Source of the DNA: Sphingomonas sp. Leaf208
Lineage (GTDB): Bacteria > Pseudomonadota > Alphaproteobacteria > Sphingomonadales > Sphingomonadaceae
DNA: 64,000 nt
NCBI RefSeq assembly: GCF_001421415.1
Contig: NZ_LMKH01000012.1
Coordinates: 1-64,000 of the forward strand
Direction: 5' to 3'
The translations under genes and the position numbers were made by a program. This document shows positions 25,417 through 35,453 of this stretch, piece after piece. The notes beneath the pieces are model-generated. The model made no database searches. It was given only the letters and a program-made list of their open reading frames with translations, and was not told the origin of the DNA. Within the stretch, counting starts at the first letter, position 1. Each line of letters starts with the position of its first letter.

Positions 25417-25511
25417 GAGCCTGCCCCCGCAAAACTATCCTTGTCGCGAGTATTAGCCGAGTATTGTTACACGGTGGTCGCAGTCCGGTGACTGTTCCAA
25501 GTCATGGGCGA

Positions 25512-25577
25512 GGATAGCTTGTTTTCTCGCGAAGGCGGGAGTCCCGACTGGGCTCCCGCCTTCGCGGGAGAACAAGT
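25512..25577. repeat. Palindromic repeat family B
   Basis: TTGTTTTCTCGCGAAGGCGG G followed by ACTGGGCTCCCGCCTTCGCG GGAGAACAAG. Confidence 0.75.
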
Positions 25578-25597
25578 TTTGGGTCAGGTAGCACTCC

Positions 25598-25712
25598 GAG
25601 GCCCCCACCCCGGCGGAGGCCGGGGCCCAGTTGGAGAGGTTGCAGTGATGGAGCGCACCGCGTCCTTACTGAGCACCCCCAACTGGGCCCCGGCCTTCGC
25701 AGGGGTGGGGTA
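25598..25712. repeat. Palindromic repeat family C, paired copy
   Basis: CCCCACCCCGGCGGAGGCCG GGGCCCAGTTGG, a ~65-nt spacer and the inverted CCAACTGGGCCCCGGCCTTC GCAGGGGTGG. With the family B copy it fills the 25417-25742 gap. Confidence 0.8.
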
Positions 25713-25742
25713 GTGGGGGTGGTGGCCGTTTGCCCCTCCCTC

Positions 25743-26774
25743 TCACTCCATCGTCAGCACGATCTTTCCGACGTGATCGCCTGCTTCCATCCGCGTATGC
25801 GCGGCGGGCGCGTCCGCAAACGCGAAGGTGCGATCGATCACGGGCTTCAGCTTGCCGGCCTCCACATGCGGCCATACCGTCCGGGCGAGTTCGTCCGCGA
25901 CCAGCGACTTGAACGCGGTATCGCGCGGGCGGAGGGTCGAGCCGGTCAGCGTCAGGCGGCGGCGCATGATCTCGAACAGGGGGACGGTAGCCGTCGCGCC
26001 GCCCATGACCGCGATCGACACATGCCTGCCGTCTTCGGCAAGGCATTGCAGGTTGCGCGAGACGTAGTCGCCGCCGACCATGTCGAGCACCGCGGCGACG
26101 CCCTTGCCGCCGGTGATCTGCTTCACGCGTTCGACGAAATCCTCTGATTTGTAGTCGATCGCGTGCGTCGCCCCGAGACTGAGCGCGGCTTCGCACTTCG
26201 CCTTCGAGCCGGCGGTGACGATGATGTCGATGCCAAAGACGTTGCACAGGGCGATCGCCATCGTGCCGATGCCGCTGGTGCCGCCGTGGACGAGGACGGT
26301 GTCGCCTTCCATCGCGTAGGCGCGCTCGAAGAGGTTGGTCCAGACGGTGAAGAGCGTCTCGGGCATCGCCGCCGCCTCGACCATCGTCAGCGCCTCTGGC
26401 ACGGGGAGGCACTGGCCGAATGGCGCGACCGCATATTCCGCATACGCACCGCCCGAGATCAGCGCGCAGACGAGCTGGCCGATCTGTTCGTCACCGACTC
26501 CTTCGCCGACCGCGACGATCGTGCCGGAGATCTCCATGCCGAGGATCGACGGCGCACCCGGCGGGGGCGGATACTTGCCCTGGCGCTGCATGACCTCGGG
26601 ACGATTGACCCCGGCGGCCGCCACCTTGACCAGCACCTCGCCCTGCCCCGGCCGCGGCACGGGACGGTCGACGAGGACCAGCACTTCGGGACCGCCGGGC
26701 TGTTCCGGATCGATCGCCTTCATGACGTCGGGTACACCTAAGTTACTGGATTGGTTTTCGGGTATCGCGGTCAT
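25743..26774 (-). CDS. NAD(P)H:quinone oxidoreductase (zeta-crystallin / PIG3-like)
   Basis: A 343-residue medium-chain reductase without the catalytic zinc cysteines. The GroES-like N-terminal half shows AAGVNRPEVMQRQGKYPPPP and LGMEISGTIVAVG; the Rossmann half shows VHGGTSGIGTMAIAL and GATHAIDYKSEDF. It reduces quinones with NADPH. Two starts are possible: 26774 (MTAIPENQ) and 26723 (MKAIDPEQPGGPEVL), the latter matching shorter homologues. Confidence 0.9.
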   Translation of the reverse strand: MTAIPENQSSNLGVPDVMKAIDPEQPGGPEVLVLVDRPVPRPGQGEVLVKVAAAGVNRPEVMQRQGKYPPPPGAPSILGMEISGTIVAVGEGVGDEQIGQLVCALISGGAYAEYAVAPFGQCLPVPEALTMVEAAAMPETLFTVWTNLFERAYAMEGDTVLVHGGTSGIGTMAIALCNVFGIDIIVTAGSKAKCEAALSLGATHAIDYKSEDFVERVKQITGGKGVAAVLDMVGGDYVSRNLQCLAEDGRHVSIAVMGGATATVPLFEIMRRRLTLTGSTLRPRDTAFKSLVADELARTVWPHVEAGKLKPVIDRTFAFADAPAAHTRMEAGDHVGKIVLTME

Positions 26775-26846
26775 TGCTCGTCACGTCCCTTTAGATTTCC
26801 GCGCCTTATTGACATCACTCTGGTGCGGGTCAACGTTACAGAAACT

Positions 26847-27041
26847 ATGGAACCGGACGACACCCCCTCCCGTCCCGACGATCTGCTCGACGCGCTCGTG
26901 CGACAGGACCTCGATCCGTTGTCGGTCGCCGAGCTCGATGCGCGGATCACCGTGCTGCAGGGCGAGATCGCGCGCTGCCAGCTGAAGAAGGACCGCGCGG
27001 TCAGTCACCGCGCCAGCGCCGACGACCTGTTCAGGCGGTGA
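26847..27041 (+). CDS. DUF1192 family protein
   Basis: A 64-residue acidic protein, MEPDDTPSRPDDLLDALVRQ followed by DLDPLSVAELDARITVLQGEI, the characteristic DUF1192 coiled-coil block of alphaproteobacteria, with a short basic end. Function unknown. The ATG at 26847 is used since earlier in-frame codons overlap the divergent oxidoreductase. clpA follows 143 nt downstream. Confidence 0.88.
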   Translation: MEPDDTPSRPDDLLDALVRQDLDPLSVAELDARITVLQGEIARCQLKKDRAVSHRASADDLFRR

Positions 27042-27184
27042 TCGCGCTGCCCGCCTCCACAAGCGTTGCATTTAGGCAGCGCAGGAACGGACGGGGCCGG
27101 GTTCAAGTGCTTGATGCGACCGATATCAGTTCCGACATAGTGGCAAAGGGCTCGCGTTCTCGCGGCCCGACAGGAGTATTGTAA

Positions 27185-29503
27185 ATGCCATCATTTGCAC
27201 CCGCCCTCGAGACCACGCTGCACAAGGCGCTCGAGGCGGCATCGTCCCGGCGTCACGAATATGCGACGCTGGAGCATCTGCTGCTCGCGCTGATCGACGA
27301 CGAACATGCGTCGAAGGTCATGACCGCGTGCAACGTCGAGATCGGCGATCTGAAGAACACCGTCTCGCATTACCTCGACAGCGAACTCGATGCGCTGAAG
27401 GTCGATGCGGCGACCGATCCCTCCCCCACCAGCGGGTTCCAGCGCGTCGTCCAGCGCGCGATCCTGCACGTCCAGTCCTCGGGCCGCGACGAAGTGACCG
27501 GCGCCAACGTGCTCGTCGCCTTGTTCAGCGAGCGCGAGAGCTATGCCGTCTATTTCCTGCAACAGCAGGACATGAGCCGCCTCGATGCGGTCAGCTTCAT
27601 CAGCCACGGTGTCGGCAAGGGCGGACAGCAGGCGACCGAAGCATCCACGCCAAAGGGTGCGGACGACGAGAAGCCGGCCAAGGGACAGGAGAAGGGCAAG
27701 ACGGAAAGCGCGCTCAAGCAATTCACGGTCGACCTCAACGAGAAGGCCAAGAACGGCAAGGTCGATCCCCTGATCGGGCGCGGGCCGGAGGTGGATCGCA
27801 CGATCCAGATCCTGTGCCGCCGGTCGAAGAACAACCCGCTCTATGTCGGTGATCCGGGCGTGGGCAAGACCGCGATCGCGGAAGGCCTGGCGCGGAAGAT
27901 CGTCGAGGGCGACGTTCCCGACGTGTTGTTGCCGGCCGTAATCTACTCGCTCGACATGGGCGCGTTGCTGGCGGGGACGCGGTATCGTGGTGACTTCGAG
28001 GAGCGCTTGAAGGCGGTCGTCAACGAGCTCGAGAAGCTGCCTGACGCGGTGCTGTTCATCGACGAGATCCACACCGTGATCGGTGCGGGTGCGACGAGTG
28101 GCGGTGCTATGGATGCCTCGAACCTGCTTAAGCCGGCTTTGTCGGGTGGTACGATCCGGTGCATCGGCTCGACGACGTACAAGGAGTTCCGCAATCACTT
28201 CGAGAAGGACCGCGCTCTGCTGCGGCGCTTCCAGAAGATCGACGTGAACGAGCCGACGATCGAGGATACCATCAAGATCCTTGCCGGCCTGCGGAGCGCG
28301 TTCGAGGATCACCACAACGTCAAGTACACGCCCGATGCGATCAAGTCGGCGGTCGAGCTGTCGGCGCGGTACATCAACGATCGCAAGCTGCCGGACAAGG
28401 CGATCGACGTGATCGACGAGGTCGGTGCGATGCAGATGCTGGTGCCACCGAACAAGCGCAAGAAGACGATCACGCCGAAGGAGATCGAGCAGGTCATCGC
28501 GACGATGGCACGCATCCCGCCGAAGTCGGTCTCAACCGACGACAAGCTGGCGCTTGCCACGCTCGAGACGGATCTGAAGCGCGTGGTGTTCGGGCAGAAT
28601 GCCGCTATCGAGAAGCTGTCGTCGGCGATCAAGCTGGCGCGGGCGGGCCTTCGCGAGCCTGAGAAGCCGATCGGCAACTACCTGTTCACTGGCCCTACCG
28701 GTGTCGGTAAGACCGAAGTCGCCAAGCAGCTCTCGACCATCCTCGGCATTCCGCTCCAGCGGTTCGACATGTCGGAATATATGGAGCGGCATTCGGTCAG
28801 CCGTCTGATCGGTGCGCCTCCGGGTTATGTCGGGTTCGATCAGGGTGGTTTGCTGACCGATGCGATCGATCAGAATCCACACTGCGTCCTGTTGCTTGAT
28901 GAGATCGAGAAGGCGCATCCGGATCTGTTCAACATCCTGTTGCAGGTGATGGATAACGGACGACTGACCGATCAGCATGGCAAGTCGGTTGATTTCCGCA
29001 ACGTCATCCTGATCATGACGACCAATGCGGGTGCCAGCGACATGGCGCGCGAGACGGTCGGCTTCGGCAACCTGTCGCGCGAGGGCGAGGACGAGGTGGC
29101 CGTAACGAAGATGTTCACGCCCGAGTTCCGCAACCGTCTTGATGCGGTGGTGCCGTTTGGGTACCTCCCAACCGAAGTCGTGGCACGCGTAGTGGACAAG
29201 TTCATCCTCCAGCTCGAACTCCAGTTGGCGGACCGCGGCGTGCATATCGTCCTCGACGACGAGTCGAAGGCGTGGCTCACGACCAAGGGCTATGACAAGC
29301 TGTACGGCGCACGGCCGATGGGTCGCCTGATCCAAGAGAAGATCAAGCAGCCGCTCGCCGAGGAACTTCTGTTCGGCAAGCTGGTCCACGGCGGCGAGGT
29401 GACGGTGAAGATGAAGGACGGCGCGCTGTCGTTCGCAATCGAACCGGCGGCACCGAAGAAGCCGAAGAAGAAGGGCAAGACCGAGACGGTCGACGCCAGC
29501 TAA
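27185..29503 (+). CDS. clpA: ATP-dependent Clp protease ATP-binding subunit ClpA
   Basis: The unfoldase ring that feeds substrates to ClpP. 772 residues: Clp N-domain repeats (about 1-145) for adaptor binding, AAA+ D1 with Walker A GDPGVGKT (222-229) and FIDEIH (near 288), AAA+ D2 with GPTGVGKT (503-510) and LLLDEIEKAH, and the C-terminal small domain ending in a Lys-rich tail. No ClpB-type middle coiled coil is present, so this is ClpA. clpS, often directly upstream of clpA, is not next to it; DUF1192 is. Closed by a strong terminator. Confidence 0.97.
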   Translation: MPSFAPALETTLHKALEAASSRRHEYATLEHLLLALIDDEHASKVMTACNVEIGDLKNTVSHYLDSELDALKVDAATDPSPTSGFQRVVQRAILHVQSSGRDEVTGANVLVALFSERESYAVYFLQQQDMSRLDAVSFISHGVGKGGQQATEASTPKGADDEKPAKGQEKGKTESALKQFTVDLNEKAKNGKVDPLIGRGPEVDRTIQILCRRSKNNPLYVGDPGVGKTAIAEGLARKIVEGDVPDVLLPAVIYSLDMGALLAGTRYRGDFEERLKAVVNELEKLPDAVLFIDEIHTVIGAGATSGGAMDASNLLKPALSGGTIRCIGSTTYKEFRNHFEKDRALLRRFQKIDVNEPTIEDTIKILAGLRSAFEDHHNVKYTPDAIKSAVELSARYINDRKLPDKAIDVIDEVGAMQMLVPPNKRKKTITPKEIEQVIATMARIPPKSVSTDDKLALATLETDLKRVVFGQNAAIEKLSSAIKLARAGLREPEKPIGNYLFTGPTGVGKTEVAKQLSTILGIPLQRFDMSEYMERHSVSRLIGAPPGYVGFDQGGLLTDAIDQNPHCVLLLDEIEKAHPDLFNILLQVMDNGRLTDQHGKSVDFRNVILIMTTNAGASDMARETVGFGNLSREGEDEVAVTKMFTPEFRNRLDAVVPFGYLPTEVVARVVDKFILQLELQLADRGVHIVLDDESKAWLTTKGYDKLYGARPMGRLIQEKIKQPLAEELLFGKLVHGGEVTVKMKDGALSFAIEPAAPKKPKKKGKTETVDAS

Positions 29504-29511
29504 CGATTATC

Positions 29512-29546
29512 AACCTGGTTCAGCGAGAGCTGGACCAGGTTTGATT
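29512..29546 (+). terminator. Intrinsic terminator of clpA
   Basis: A 13-bp stem AACCTGGTTCAGC / GCTGGACCAGGTT closed by a GAGA tetraloop, then TGATTT. It starts 9 nt after the clpA stop. Confidence 0.8.
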
Positions 29547-29788
29547 TGAGGTGGCTGGATGAACAGCACTCCAAATTCTACCAATTTTCTTTCGGCTCGC
29601 GCCCGGTTCTGTCCTTGAGACACGATCGGCGGTGAGGATGAAGCGACCTCGCGAAGCCGATAGCGTGGTTCGAATTGCGAGCCAAATTGGCATAAATCGA
29701 TCCAGTATGGTCGAAATCCGATTGATTACGCCGTCGTACGGGCGCCTCTTTACCATTAATTGGCTAAGGCGGCTTAGACGGTGTCTGC

Positions 29789-31474
29789 ATGACGTTCGGG
29801 TTTCGTATCACTTGGCTCATCGGCATCGTTGCGACGGCGTTGGCGATGCTCGGTGCTGCGCCGGCCGAGGCACGGACCGGGCAACTGCTCGATGTCTGTA
29901 TTACGCGGGCTACCCCAGGGCTTTCCGTACCTGCCTTGTTTCGAACGCCTTCACGGTTTGACTGCACCACGCCCCAGTCGGCCTATGGGTCCGGCGATTT
30001 CTGGATTTTGTCGCAGGCTTTGCCGACGAACCTGACGCACATCCCTGATCTGCGTGCCCTGACCGCGAGCGTCTGGCAGGATCGCGTCACGCTCTTCGTT
30101 CTTTATGCAGACGGCGCAATCCGCCGTACCGGGTTCACCAGTCGCACGTCCGGCCGCCATCTCATGATCGGCGCAACCCTGTCTCTGACGCTGCCGCCGC
30201 ACGTTGCGCCCCCCGTCCGCCTGCTTTGGCACGTCGAGGGTTCGGCGAATTTGCGGGGCGTCGTACTCGGGCCGACACTCGCAACGGCCGCGGAAGCCGC
30301 AGAGAGCGAGATCATCCTGTCGGCGCTGTATGCAAGCTTCGGCGGGATGGCGATCGCGTTGATCGTCTACAATCTCGCGTTGTGGGGTGCGCTTCGACAG
30401 TCGTTCCAGCCGGTCTACTGCCTCCTGGTGCTATGCTTGCTCGGGTACGCCTTTTCGTCGTCGGCCGCGCTGGGCCAGCTTGTGCCGTCGCTTGACAACA
30501 ACGACCGCTTGAAACTCAACGTATGTTTGCTGGCGATCTGTGCGGGCATGGTCCTGGTCTTCGCACGCGCTTTTTTCGAGCGTGCGGTGTTCGATGGTTG
30601 GCCGCGCCCCGCCAGCAACGTGGCGCTCGCGACGCTCGCCACGGCCGGAATTGCGTTTGCGATCCTGGCGCCGTGGCAGATCTACTGGCTCGATCGGTTG
30701 CTGACGCTCAGTTACATCCCGCTGATCGCGCTGGTGCCGCCGGTGCTGTACCGAGCCTGGCGGGTTCGCAGCAGCTATCTCTGGATGTTCACGCTCGCCT
30801 GGGGCGCGCCCATCGTCTTTGCCAGCCTGCGGATCGCCGGTGCGCTGGGGCTGATGTCGTGGAGTTTCTGGATCGATAATTCGACGATGATCTCCATGAT
30901 GCTGGAGGCGCTGCTCTCCAGTTTGGCGATCGCGTACCGGATTCGCCTGCTCAGCGTCGAACGCGACGACGCGCGTGAACAGGAGATCGCGGCGCGGTTA
31001 CTGGCGGATACCGAGCCGCTCACCGGGCTGCTCAATCGCCGTGCATTCCTGGATCGCGCGATCGGACGGTCGGGCGATCAGATGCTGCTGATCGCGGACG
31101 TCGATCACTTCAAGCACGTCAACGAAACCATCGGCCACGATGGCGGCGACGAAGTCCTGCGGGTCGTGGCGCGGGTATTACGCAACGCGGTGCCGCCCGA
31201 CGCTCTGGTCGCGAGGATCGGCGGGGAGGAGTTCGCCATCCTCATCGACGCGACGACGCCGGTCCTGCCCGACACGATCCTCGAACGTTTGCGCAGCCAG
31301 CGCATGCCGTTCGACATGGCGATAACCGCCAGCATTGGCTGCTGTACGGGGCCGCTGCAGCGCGAATCCGACTGGAAGGCGCTGTATCGCAGCGCCGATC
31401 GTGCCTTGTTCGCGGCCAAGGGCGCCGGGCGCGATCGGTCGCGCGACGCAGGCATACTGCCGATTGCCGCTTGA
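29789..31474 (+). CDS. Membrane diguanylate cyclase with 7TM sensor
   Basis: Makes cyclic di-GMP from GTP. The 561-residue protein has a signal peptide (1-28), a periplasmic domain (about 29-180, resembling the 7TMR-DISM extracellular type), seven membrane helices (about 185-385) and a GGDEF domain (about 400-557) with active site G478-GEEF and the upstream DVDHFKHVNETIGH metal/GTP segment. The RxxD feedback site expected five residues before GGEEF is missing (VPPD instead), so product inhibition at this site is unlikely. No receiver domain is present. Confidence 0.92.
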   Translation: MTFGFRITWLIGIVATALAMLGAAPAEARTGQLLDVCITRATPGLSVPALFRTPSRFDCTTPQSAYGSGDFWILSQALPTNLTHIPDLRALTASVWQDRVTLFVLYADGAIRRTGFTSRTSGRHLMIGATLSLTLPPHVAPPVRLLWHVEGSANLRGVVLGPTLATAAEAAESEIILSALYASFGGMAIALIVYNLALWGALRQSFQPVYCLLVLCLLGYAFSSSAALGQLVPSLDNNDRLKLNVCLLAICAGMVLVFARAFFERAVFDGWPRPASNVALATLATAGIAFAILAPWQIYWLDRLLTLSYIPLIALVPPVLYRAWRVRSSYLWMFTLAWGAPIVFASLRIAGALGLMSWSFWIDNSTMISMMLEALLSSLAIAYRIRLLSVERDDAREQEIAARLLADTEPLTGLLNRRAFLDRAIGRSGDQMLLIADVDHFKHVNETIGHDGGDEVLRVVARVLRNAVPPDALVARIGGEEFAILIDATTPVLPDTILERLRSQRMPFDMAITASIGCCTGPLQRESDWKALYRSADRALFAAKGAGRDRSRDAGILPIAA

Positions 31475-31535
31475 AGCCGGTTCGCTTGCGAAACGGCAAC
31501 GCGTGAGCCATGATTGCACGCCTGGGAGATCGACG

Positions 31536-31733
31536 ATGCGTAACCGGAAACTTGTGTTGGCGGTGGCGGGGCTTGCCCTTGTGACGCTCGCCGTGCGCCA
31601 TCCGACCGCAGACTTCCGGTTGATCACGCACGACAAGAGCGACCCTTCGCCGCACCGGATGCAGGCCGTCGTCGATTTCGGACTGGTCGGTGTCTCGGTG
31701 TTGTACACCTGGACCGTCTACCGCTTGCGGTAA
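31536..31733 (+). CDS. Small membrane/exported hypothetical protein (65 aa)
   Basis: Starts MRNRKLVLAVAGLALVTLAV, one hydrophobic helix that is a membrane anchor or signal peptide, and contains a second hydrophobic stretch near 45-60 (VVDFGLVGVSVLYTWTVY). GGGAG stands 9 nt before the ATG. No family recognised; it lies between the diguanylate cyclase and xseB. Confidence 0.6.
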   Translation: MRNRKLVLAVAGLALVTLAVRHPTADFRLITHDKSDPSPHRMQAVVDFGLVGVSVLYTWTVYRLR

Positions 31734-31806
31734 GTGCGTGCCGCATATCCGGCGCCCTCTCGCGCGTCCTTGACCCTCGTCGCGTGCCTGCGCCATAGCG
31801 GCCGGC

Positions 31807-32046
31807 ATGGACACGCCGATCGAAGACCTCGCGTTCGAGGATGCACTGAAGGAACTCGAGCTTATCGTCGGGAAACTAGAAAGTGGCGACACGCCGCTCC
31901 AGCAGGCGATCGAGCTGTACGAGCGCGGCAACAAGCTGCGCCAGCGTTGCGCCGATCGGCTCGATGCGGCGCAGGCGCGGATCGAGGCGATCCGGCTCGA
32001 CGGCGACGGCAAGCCCGCGGGCGTCCGCCCGTTCGCGGCGGGCTGA
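31807..32046 (+). CDS. xseB: Exodeoxyribonuclease VII small subunit
   Basis: The 79-residue helical hairpin subunit that binds XseA in a nuclease degrading single-stranded DNA. FEDALKELELIVGKLESGD and the LQQAIELYERGNKLRQRC segment are the family signature. xseA is not adjacent. The stop lies 5 nt before a GTG and 14 nt before the ATG of ispA, so the two are co-transcribed, as often seen (xseB-ispA). Confidence 0.95.
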   Translation: MDTPIEDLAFEDALKELELIVGKLESGDTPLQQAIELYERGNKLRQRCADRLDAAQARIEAIRLDGDGKPAGVRPFAAG

Positions 32047-32059
32047 CGCGGTGAGCGGG

Positions 32060-32950
32060 ATGCCCGTCACGCTTGATGCCGCGCTTGCCGAGGTCTCCGC
32101 GGAGATCGACCGGCAATTCGACCAGCTGCTGACCATTCCGGACGATCCGCGCGGCGACCTGTACCGCGCGATGCGGCATGCGGCGATCGGCGGCGGCAAG
32201 CGGCTGCGTCCCTTGCTCGTGTTCGCGACCGCCAATCTGTTCGACGTGGCGCGGGACTGTTCGGCGCGGGCCGCGACCGCGATCGAGGCGATCCACGTCT
32301 ATTCTTTGATCCACGACGACCTGCCGTCGATGGACGACGACGACATGCGCCGCGGCAAGCCGACCGTGCACAAGGTGTTCGACGAGGCGACTGCGATCCT
32401 GGCGGGCGATTGCCTGCACGCGATGGCGTTCGAGATCCTCGCCGATCCGGCGACGCATCCCGATCCGTTCGTTCGGATCGAACTGGTCATGGACCTCGCG
32501 CGGGCGTCCGGGCCGAACGGCATGGCTGGTGGCCAGAAGATGGACATTGAGGCCGAGAATACTCGCTTCGACCTCAACACTGTCACGCGGTTGCAGCAGA
32601 TGAAGACGGGCGCGCTGATCTCGGCTTCGGTCGAGGCTGGCGCGATTCTCGGGCGGCTGCCACCGGAAGGTCGCGTGGGGCTTCGCGGGTATGCGCATGA
32701 CCTGGGGCTCGCGTTCCAGATCGCCGACGACCTGCTCGATGCCGAGGGTGACGAGGCGGTCGTGGGCAAGTCGCTGCGCAAGGACGAGGTCGCTGGCAAG
32801 GAGACGTTCCTGTCGCTGCTCGGGCCCGAGCGTGCGCGCGAACAGGCGCGGATGCTCGTCGACCAGGCGGTCGCGCATCTGCACAGCTATGGCAAGGAAG
32901 CCGATCTGTTGCGGGACATCGCCCGTTTCGTGCTCGAACGCGACCGCTAA
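32060..32950 (+). CDS. ispA: Farnesyl diphosphate synthase
   Basis: Condenses isopentenyl diphosphate with DMAPP and GPP to farnesyl diphosphate, for quinone and undecaprenyl lipid (and in sphingomonads carotenoid) synthesis. 296 residues with GGKRLRPLL, the first aspartate-rich motif in HDDLPSMDDDDMRRG, GGQKMDIEAE and the second in FQIADDLLDAEGD. The start is ATG at 32060; GTG at 32051 in the same frame is equally possible since neither has a strong ribosome binding site. Confidence 0.94.
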   Translation: MPVTLDAALAEVSAEIDRQFDQLLTIPDDPRGDLYRAMRHAAIGGGKRLRPLLVFATANLFDVARDCSARAATAIEAIHVYSLIHDDLPSMDDDDMRRGKPTVHKVFDEATAILAGDCLHAMAFEILADPATHPDPFVRIELVMDLARASGPNGMAGGQKMDIEAENTRFDLNTVTRLQQMKTGALISASVEAGAILGRLPPEGRVGLRGYAHDLGLAFQIADDLLDAEGDEAVVGKSLRKDEVAGKETFLSLLGPERAREQARMLVDQAVAHLHSYGKEADLLRDIARFVLERDR

Positions 32951-32972
32951 GTCTATCACCGGGGAGTTCAAC

Positions 32973-33479
32973 ATGACCGCACGGATTGGCGTTTACCCCG
33001 GGACCTTCGATCCCGTGACACTCGGTCATATGGACATCATCCGGCGCGGCGCGAAGCTGGTCGACCGGCTGGTGATCGGGGTGACGACCAACCCGTCAAA
33101 GTCGCCGATGTTCACGATCGAGGAGCGGATGGCGACGGTGCGCCGCGAGGTCGCGGACGTCGACGGCGATATCGAGGTGGTGGCGTTCGATTCGCTGCTG
33201 ATGGATTTCGCCGAGCGGCAGGGCGCGAAAGTGATCGTCCGCGGCCTGCGCGCGGTCGCCGATTTCGAATATGAATATCAGATGGCGGGGATGAACCAGC
33301 AGATTAATCCGCGCGTCGAGACGGTGTTCCTGATGGCCGACGTAGCGTTGCAGCCCATCGCGAGCCGGCTGGTGAAGGAGATCGCACTGTACGGCGGGAA
33401 TATTGCCAAGTTCGTGCCGGAATCGGTGCGCGAAGAAGTGGTCGCTCGGGTCGAGAAGATCGGCCGCAAGGGGAGCTGA
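32973..33479 (+). CDS. coaD: Phosphopantetheine adenylyltransferase
   Basis: Transfers AMP from ATP to 4'-phosphopantetheine in coenzyme A synthesis. 168 residues with the nucleotidyltransferase TFDPVTLGH motif (H-x-G-H type, 10-18), RGLRAVADFEYEYQMAGMN and the C-terminal PESVREEV. GGGGAG precedes the ATG by 8 nt. It follows ispA after 22 nt and ends before a family E repeat. Confidence 0.96.
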   Translation: MTARIGVYPGTFDPVTLGHMDIIRRGAKLVDRLVIGVTTNPSKSPMFTIEERMATVRREVADVDGDIEVVAFDSLLMDFAERQGAKVIVRGLRAVADFEYEYQMAGMNQQINPRVETVFLMADVALQPIASRLVKEIALYGGNIAKFVPESVREEVVARVEKIGRKGS

Positions 33480-33486
33480 CCTTCTT

Positions 33487-33599
33487 CGCCCCTCCCTGGA
33501 AGGGAGGGGTTGGGGGTGGGTCGGGTTCCGCTTGGTCGAACGTTTGAGGCTCAAGCGAGCCTACCACCCCTGGCCCCTCCCTTTCAGGGAGGGGAGCAG
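33487..33599. repeat. Palindromic repeat family E, paired copy
   Basis: CCCCTCCCTGGAAGGGAGGG GTTGGGGGTGGGT, ~45-nt spacer, and inverted ACCCCTGGCCCCTCCCTTTC AGGGAGGGG. Same architecture as 9829-9932. Confidence 0.85.
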
Positions 33600-33691
33600 C
33601 GATCCCCATCACGTTCAGATTGGCGCAAGCGGGGATTTGCTCTAAGTGGCGGCAGCCTGGTTGCGCCGGGCCTCTTTCGAGTGGGAATTTG

Positions 33692-34420
33692 ATGCGCTTT
33701 TTCGTCGGAATGTTCGCGTTGCTCGGGTGCCTGGTCACGGTGCCGGCTGGTGCAGCGCAGAAGAAGGAAGTCGTGGCGCCTGCCGTTCGCGCGACCCCGC
33801 CCCTGACCACGGATACGCAGAACCTGCTGCTGCTCGATCTGTCGACCGGTGGGCGCGTCACGATCTGGCTTCGGCCCGACGTCGCACCGCTGATGGTCGA
33901 GCGGATCAAGACGCTGACCCGCCAGCATTTCTATGACGGGCTCGCGTTCCACCGCGTGATCGATGGCTTCATGGCGCAGGGTGGCGATCCCAAGGGCGAC
34001 GGCACCGGTGGCTCGACGCTCCCCGACGTGAAGGCGGAGTTCAACTACCTGCCGCACGTCCGCGGCGCCGTCTCGGCGGCGCGGTCCGACAAGGAGGACA
34101 GCGCGAACAGCCAGTTCTTCATCGTCTTCCAGCCGCGCCTGAGCCTCGACAAGAAATACACCGTGTTCGGTCGCGTGCTCGACGGAATGCAGTATGTCGA
34201 CGCGATCGAGCGTGGCGAGCCGCCGGCGAACCCGTCGCGGATCGTCCACGCCTATATCGCAGCGGACAACCCTCCGGCGTACATGGCTGGGCCGCCCGCC
34301 CCGGCGCTCGGTGCACCGGTGACGTTGCCGGGCACGGCTTCGGGGCCTGACGCTGCCAAGCCGAAGCTCGCGCCGGCCGCTCGCAAGGCGCCGGTAAAGA
34401 AGGCTCCTGCAAAGAAGTGA
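33692..34420 (+). CDS. Exported peptidyl-prolyl cis-trans isomerase (cyclophilin type)
   Basis: A 242-residue protein with a signal peptide (1-21), a cyclophilin domain (about 40-200) containing [20 protein letters not shown], the FFIVF and KYTVFGRV segments, and an Ala/Pro/Lys-rich tail ending KKAPAKK. It assists folding of periplasmic proteins. It stands eight nt before queA in a compact run to the M16 peptidase. Confidence 0.93.
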   Translation: MRFFVGMFALLGCLVTVPAGAAQKKEVVAPAVRATPPLTTDTQNLLLLDLSTGGRVTIWLRPDVAPLMVERIKTLTRQHFYDGLAFHRVIDGFMAQGGDPKGDGTGGSTLPDVKAEFNYLPHVRGAVSAARSDKEDSANSQFFIVFQPRLSLDKKYTVFGRVLDGMQYVDAIERGEPPANPSRIVHAYIAADNPPAYMAGPPAPALGAPVTLPGTASGPDAAKPKLAPAARKAPVKKAPAKK

Positions 34421-34427
34421 CTTCACG

Positions 34428-35453
34428 TTGAACGTCGACCTTTTCGACTTCGACCTGCCGACCGACAATATCGCGCTTCGCCCCGCGGCGCCGCGCGATG
34501 CTGCGCGGATGCTGGTGCTCGAAGGTGATCGCACCACGGATGCAGGCGTATCCGACCTGCCGTCGCTGCTGCGGCGTGGCGACATGCTCGTGTTCAACGA
34601 TACGCGCGTGATCCCGGCGCAGCTCGACGGGCGGCGCGGCGATGCCAAGATCGGCGCGACGCTGCACAAGCGCGAGGGGCCGCGACGGTGGCGCGCGTTC
34701 ATTCGCAACGCGCGGCGGTTGCGCGATGGTGACGTGATCGAGTTCGGCAACGGCGTCAGCGCAGCGGCGGTCGATCGCGAGGACGATGGGAGCTACGCGC
34801 TGGTGTTCGCGGGCGACGAGCCGGTCGAACTGCTGCTCGAACGCGCGGGCCACATGCCCCTGCCCCCGTATATCGCCGGCAAGCGCCCGACCGATGAACG
34901 CGATGCGGACGATTACCAGACGATGTTCGCGTCCGAGCCGGGAGCGGTCGCAGCGCCGACGGCGGCGTTGCACTTCACGCCGAAGCTGATGGCGGCGCTC
35001 GAGGCGGCGGGGATCGAGCATGCGACGCTGACGCTGCATGTCGGCGCGGGGACGTTCCTGCCCGTGAAGGCGACCGACACGACCGAGCACAAGATGCACG
35101 CCGAGTGGGGCCGGATCGACGCCGCCACCGCAGATCGACTCAACGCGGTCCGCGCGAACGGTGGTCGCGTCATCGCGGTCGGGACAACGTCGCTGCGGCT
35201 GATCGAGAGCGCGACCGGCGAGGACGACGTGATCCGCCCATTCGACGGCGACACCGCGATCTTCATCACGCCGGGATACCGGTTCCGCGGCATCGACGGG
35301 TTGATGACCAATTTCCACCTGCCGCGCTCGACCTTGTTCATGCTCGTGTCGGCGCTGATGGGGCGCGAGCGGATGCAGGCGGCGTATGCGCATGCGATCG
35401 CCGGGAAGTATCGCTTTTACAGCTATGGCGACGCCTCGCTTCTGCTGCCATGA
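34428..35453 (+). CDS. queA: S-adenosylmethionine:tRNA ribosyltransferase-isomerase
   Basis: Transfers and isomerises the ribosyl part of AdoMet onto preQ1 in tRNA to form epoxyqueuosine. 341 residues: [52 protein letters not shown] and [19 protein letters not shown]. The start is TTG at 34428, because residue 2 onwards (NVDLFDF) matches the normal beginning and no ATG/GTG is available nearby; ribosome binding site weak. Its stop overlaps the EF-hand gene (ATGA). tgt, acting just before in the pathway, follows. Confidence 0.95.
   Translation: MNVDLFDFDLPTDNIALRPAAPRDAARMLVLEGDRTTDAGVSDLPSLLRRGDMLVFNDTRVIPAQLDGRRGDAKIGATLHKREGPRRWRAFIRNARRLRDGDVIEFGNGVSAAAVDREDDGSYALVFAGDEPVELLLERAGHMPLPPYIAGKRPTDERDADDYQTMFASEPGAVAAPTAALHFTPKLMAALEAAGIEHATLTLHVGAGTFLPVKATDTTEHKMHAEWGRIDAATADRLNAVRANGGRVIAVGTTSLRLIESATGEDDVIRPFDGDTAIFITPGYRFRGIDGLMTNFHLPRSTLFMLVSALMGRERMQAAYAHAIAGKYRFYSYGDASLLLP

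Noticed and set aside
29520-29756. 78-residue minus-strand frame between clpA and the diguanylate cyclase
   Set aside because: Overlaps the clpA terminator, no ribosome binding site and no recognisable protein pattern.
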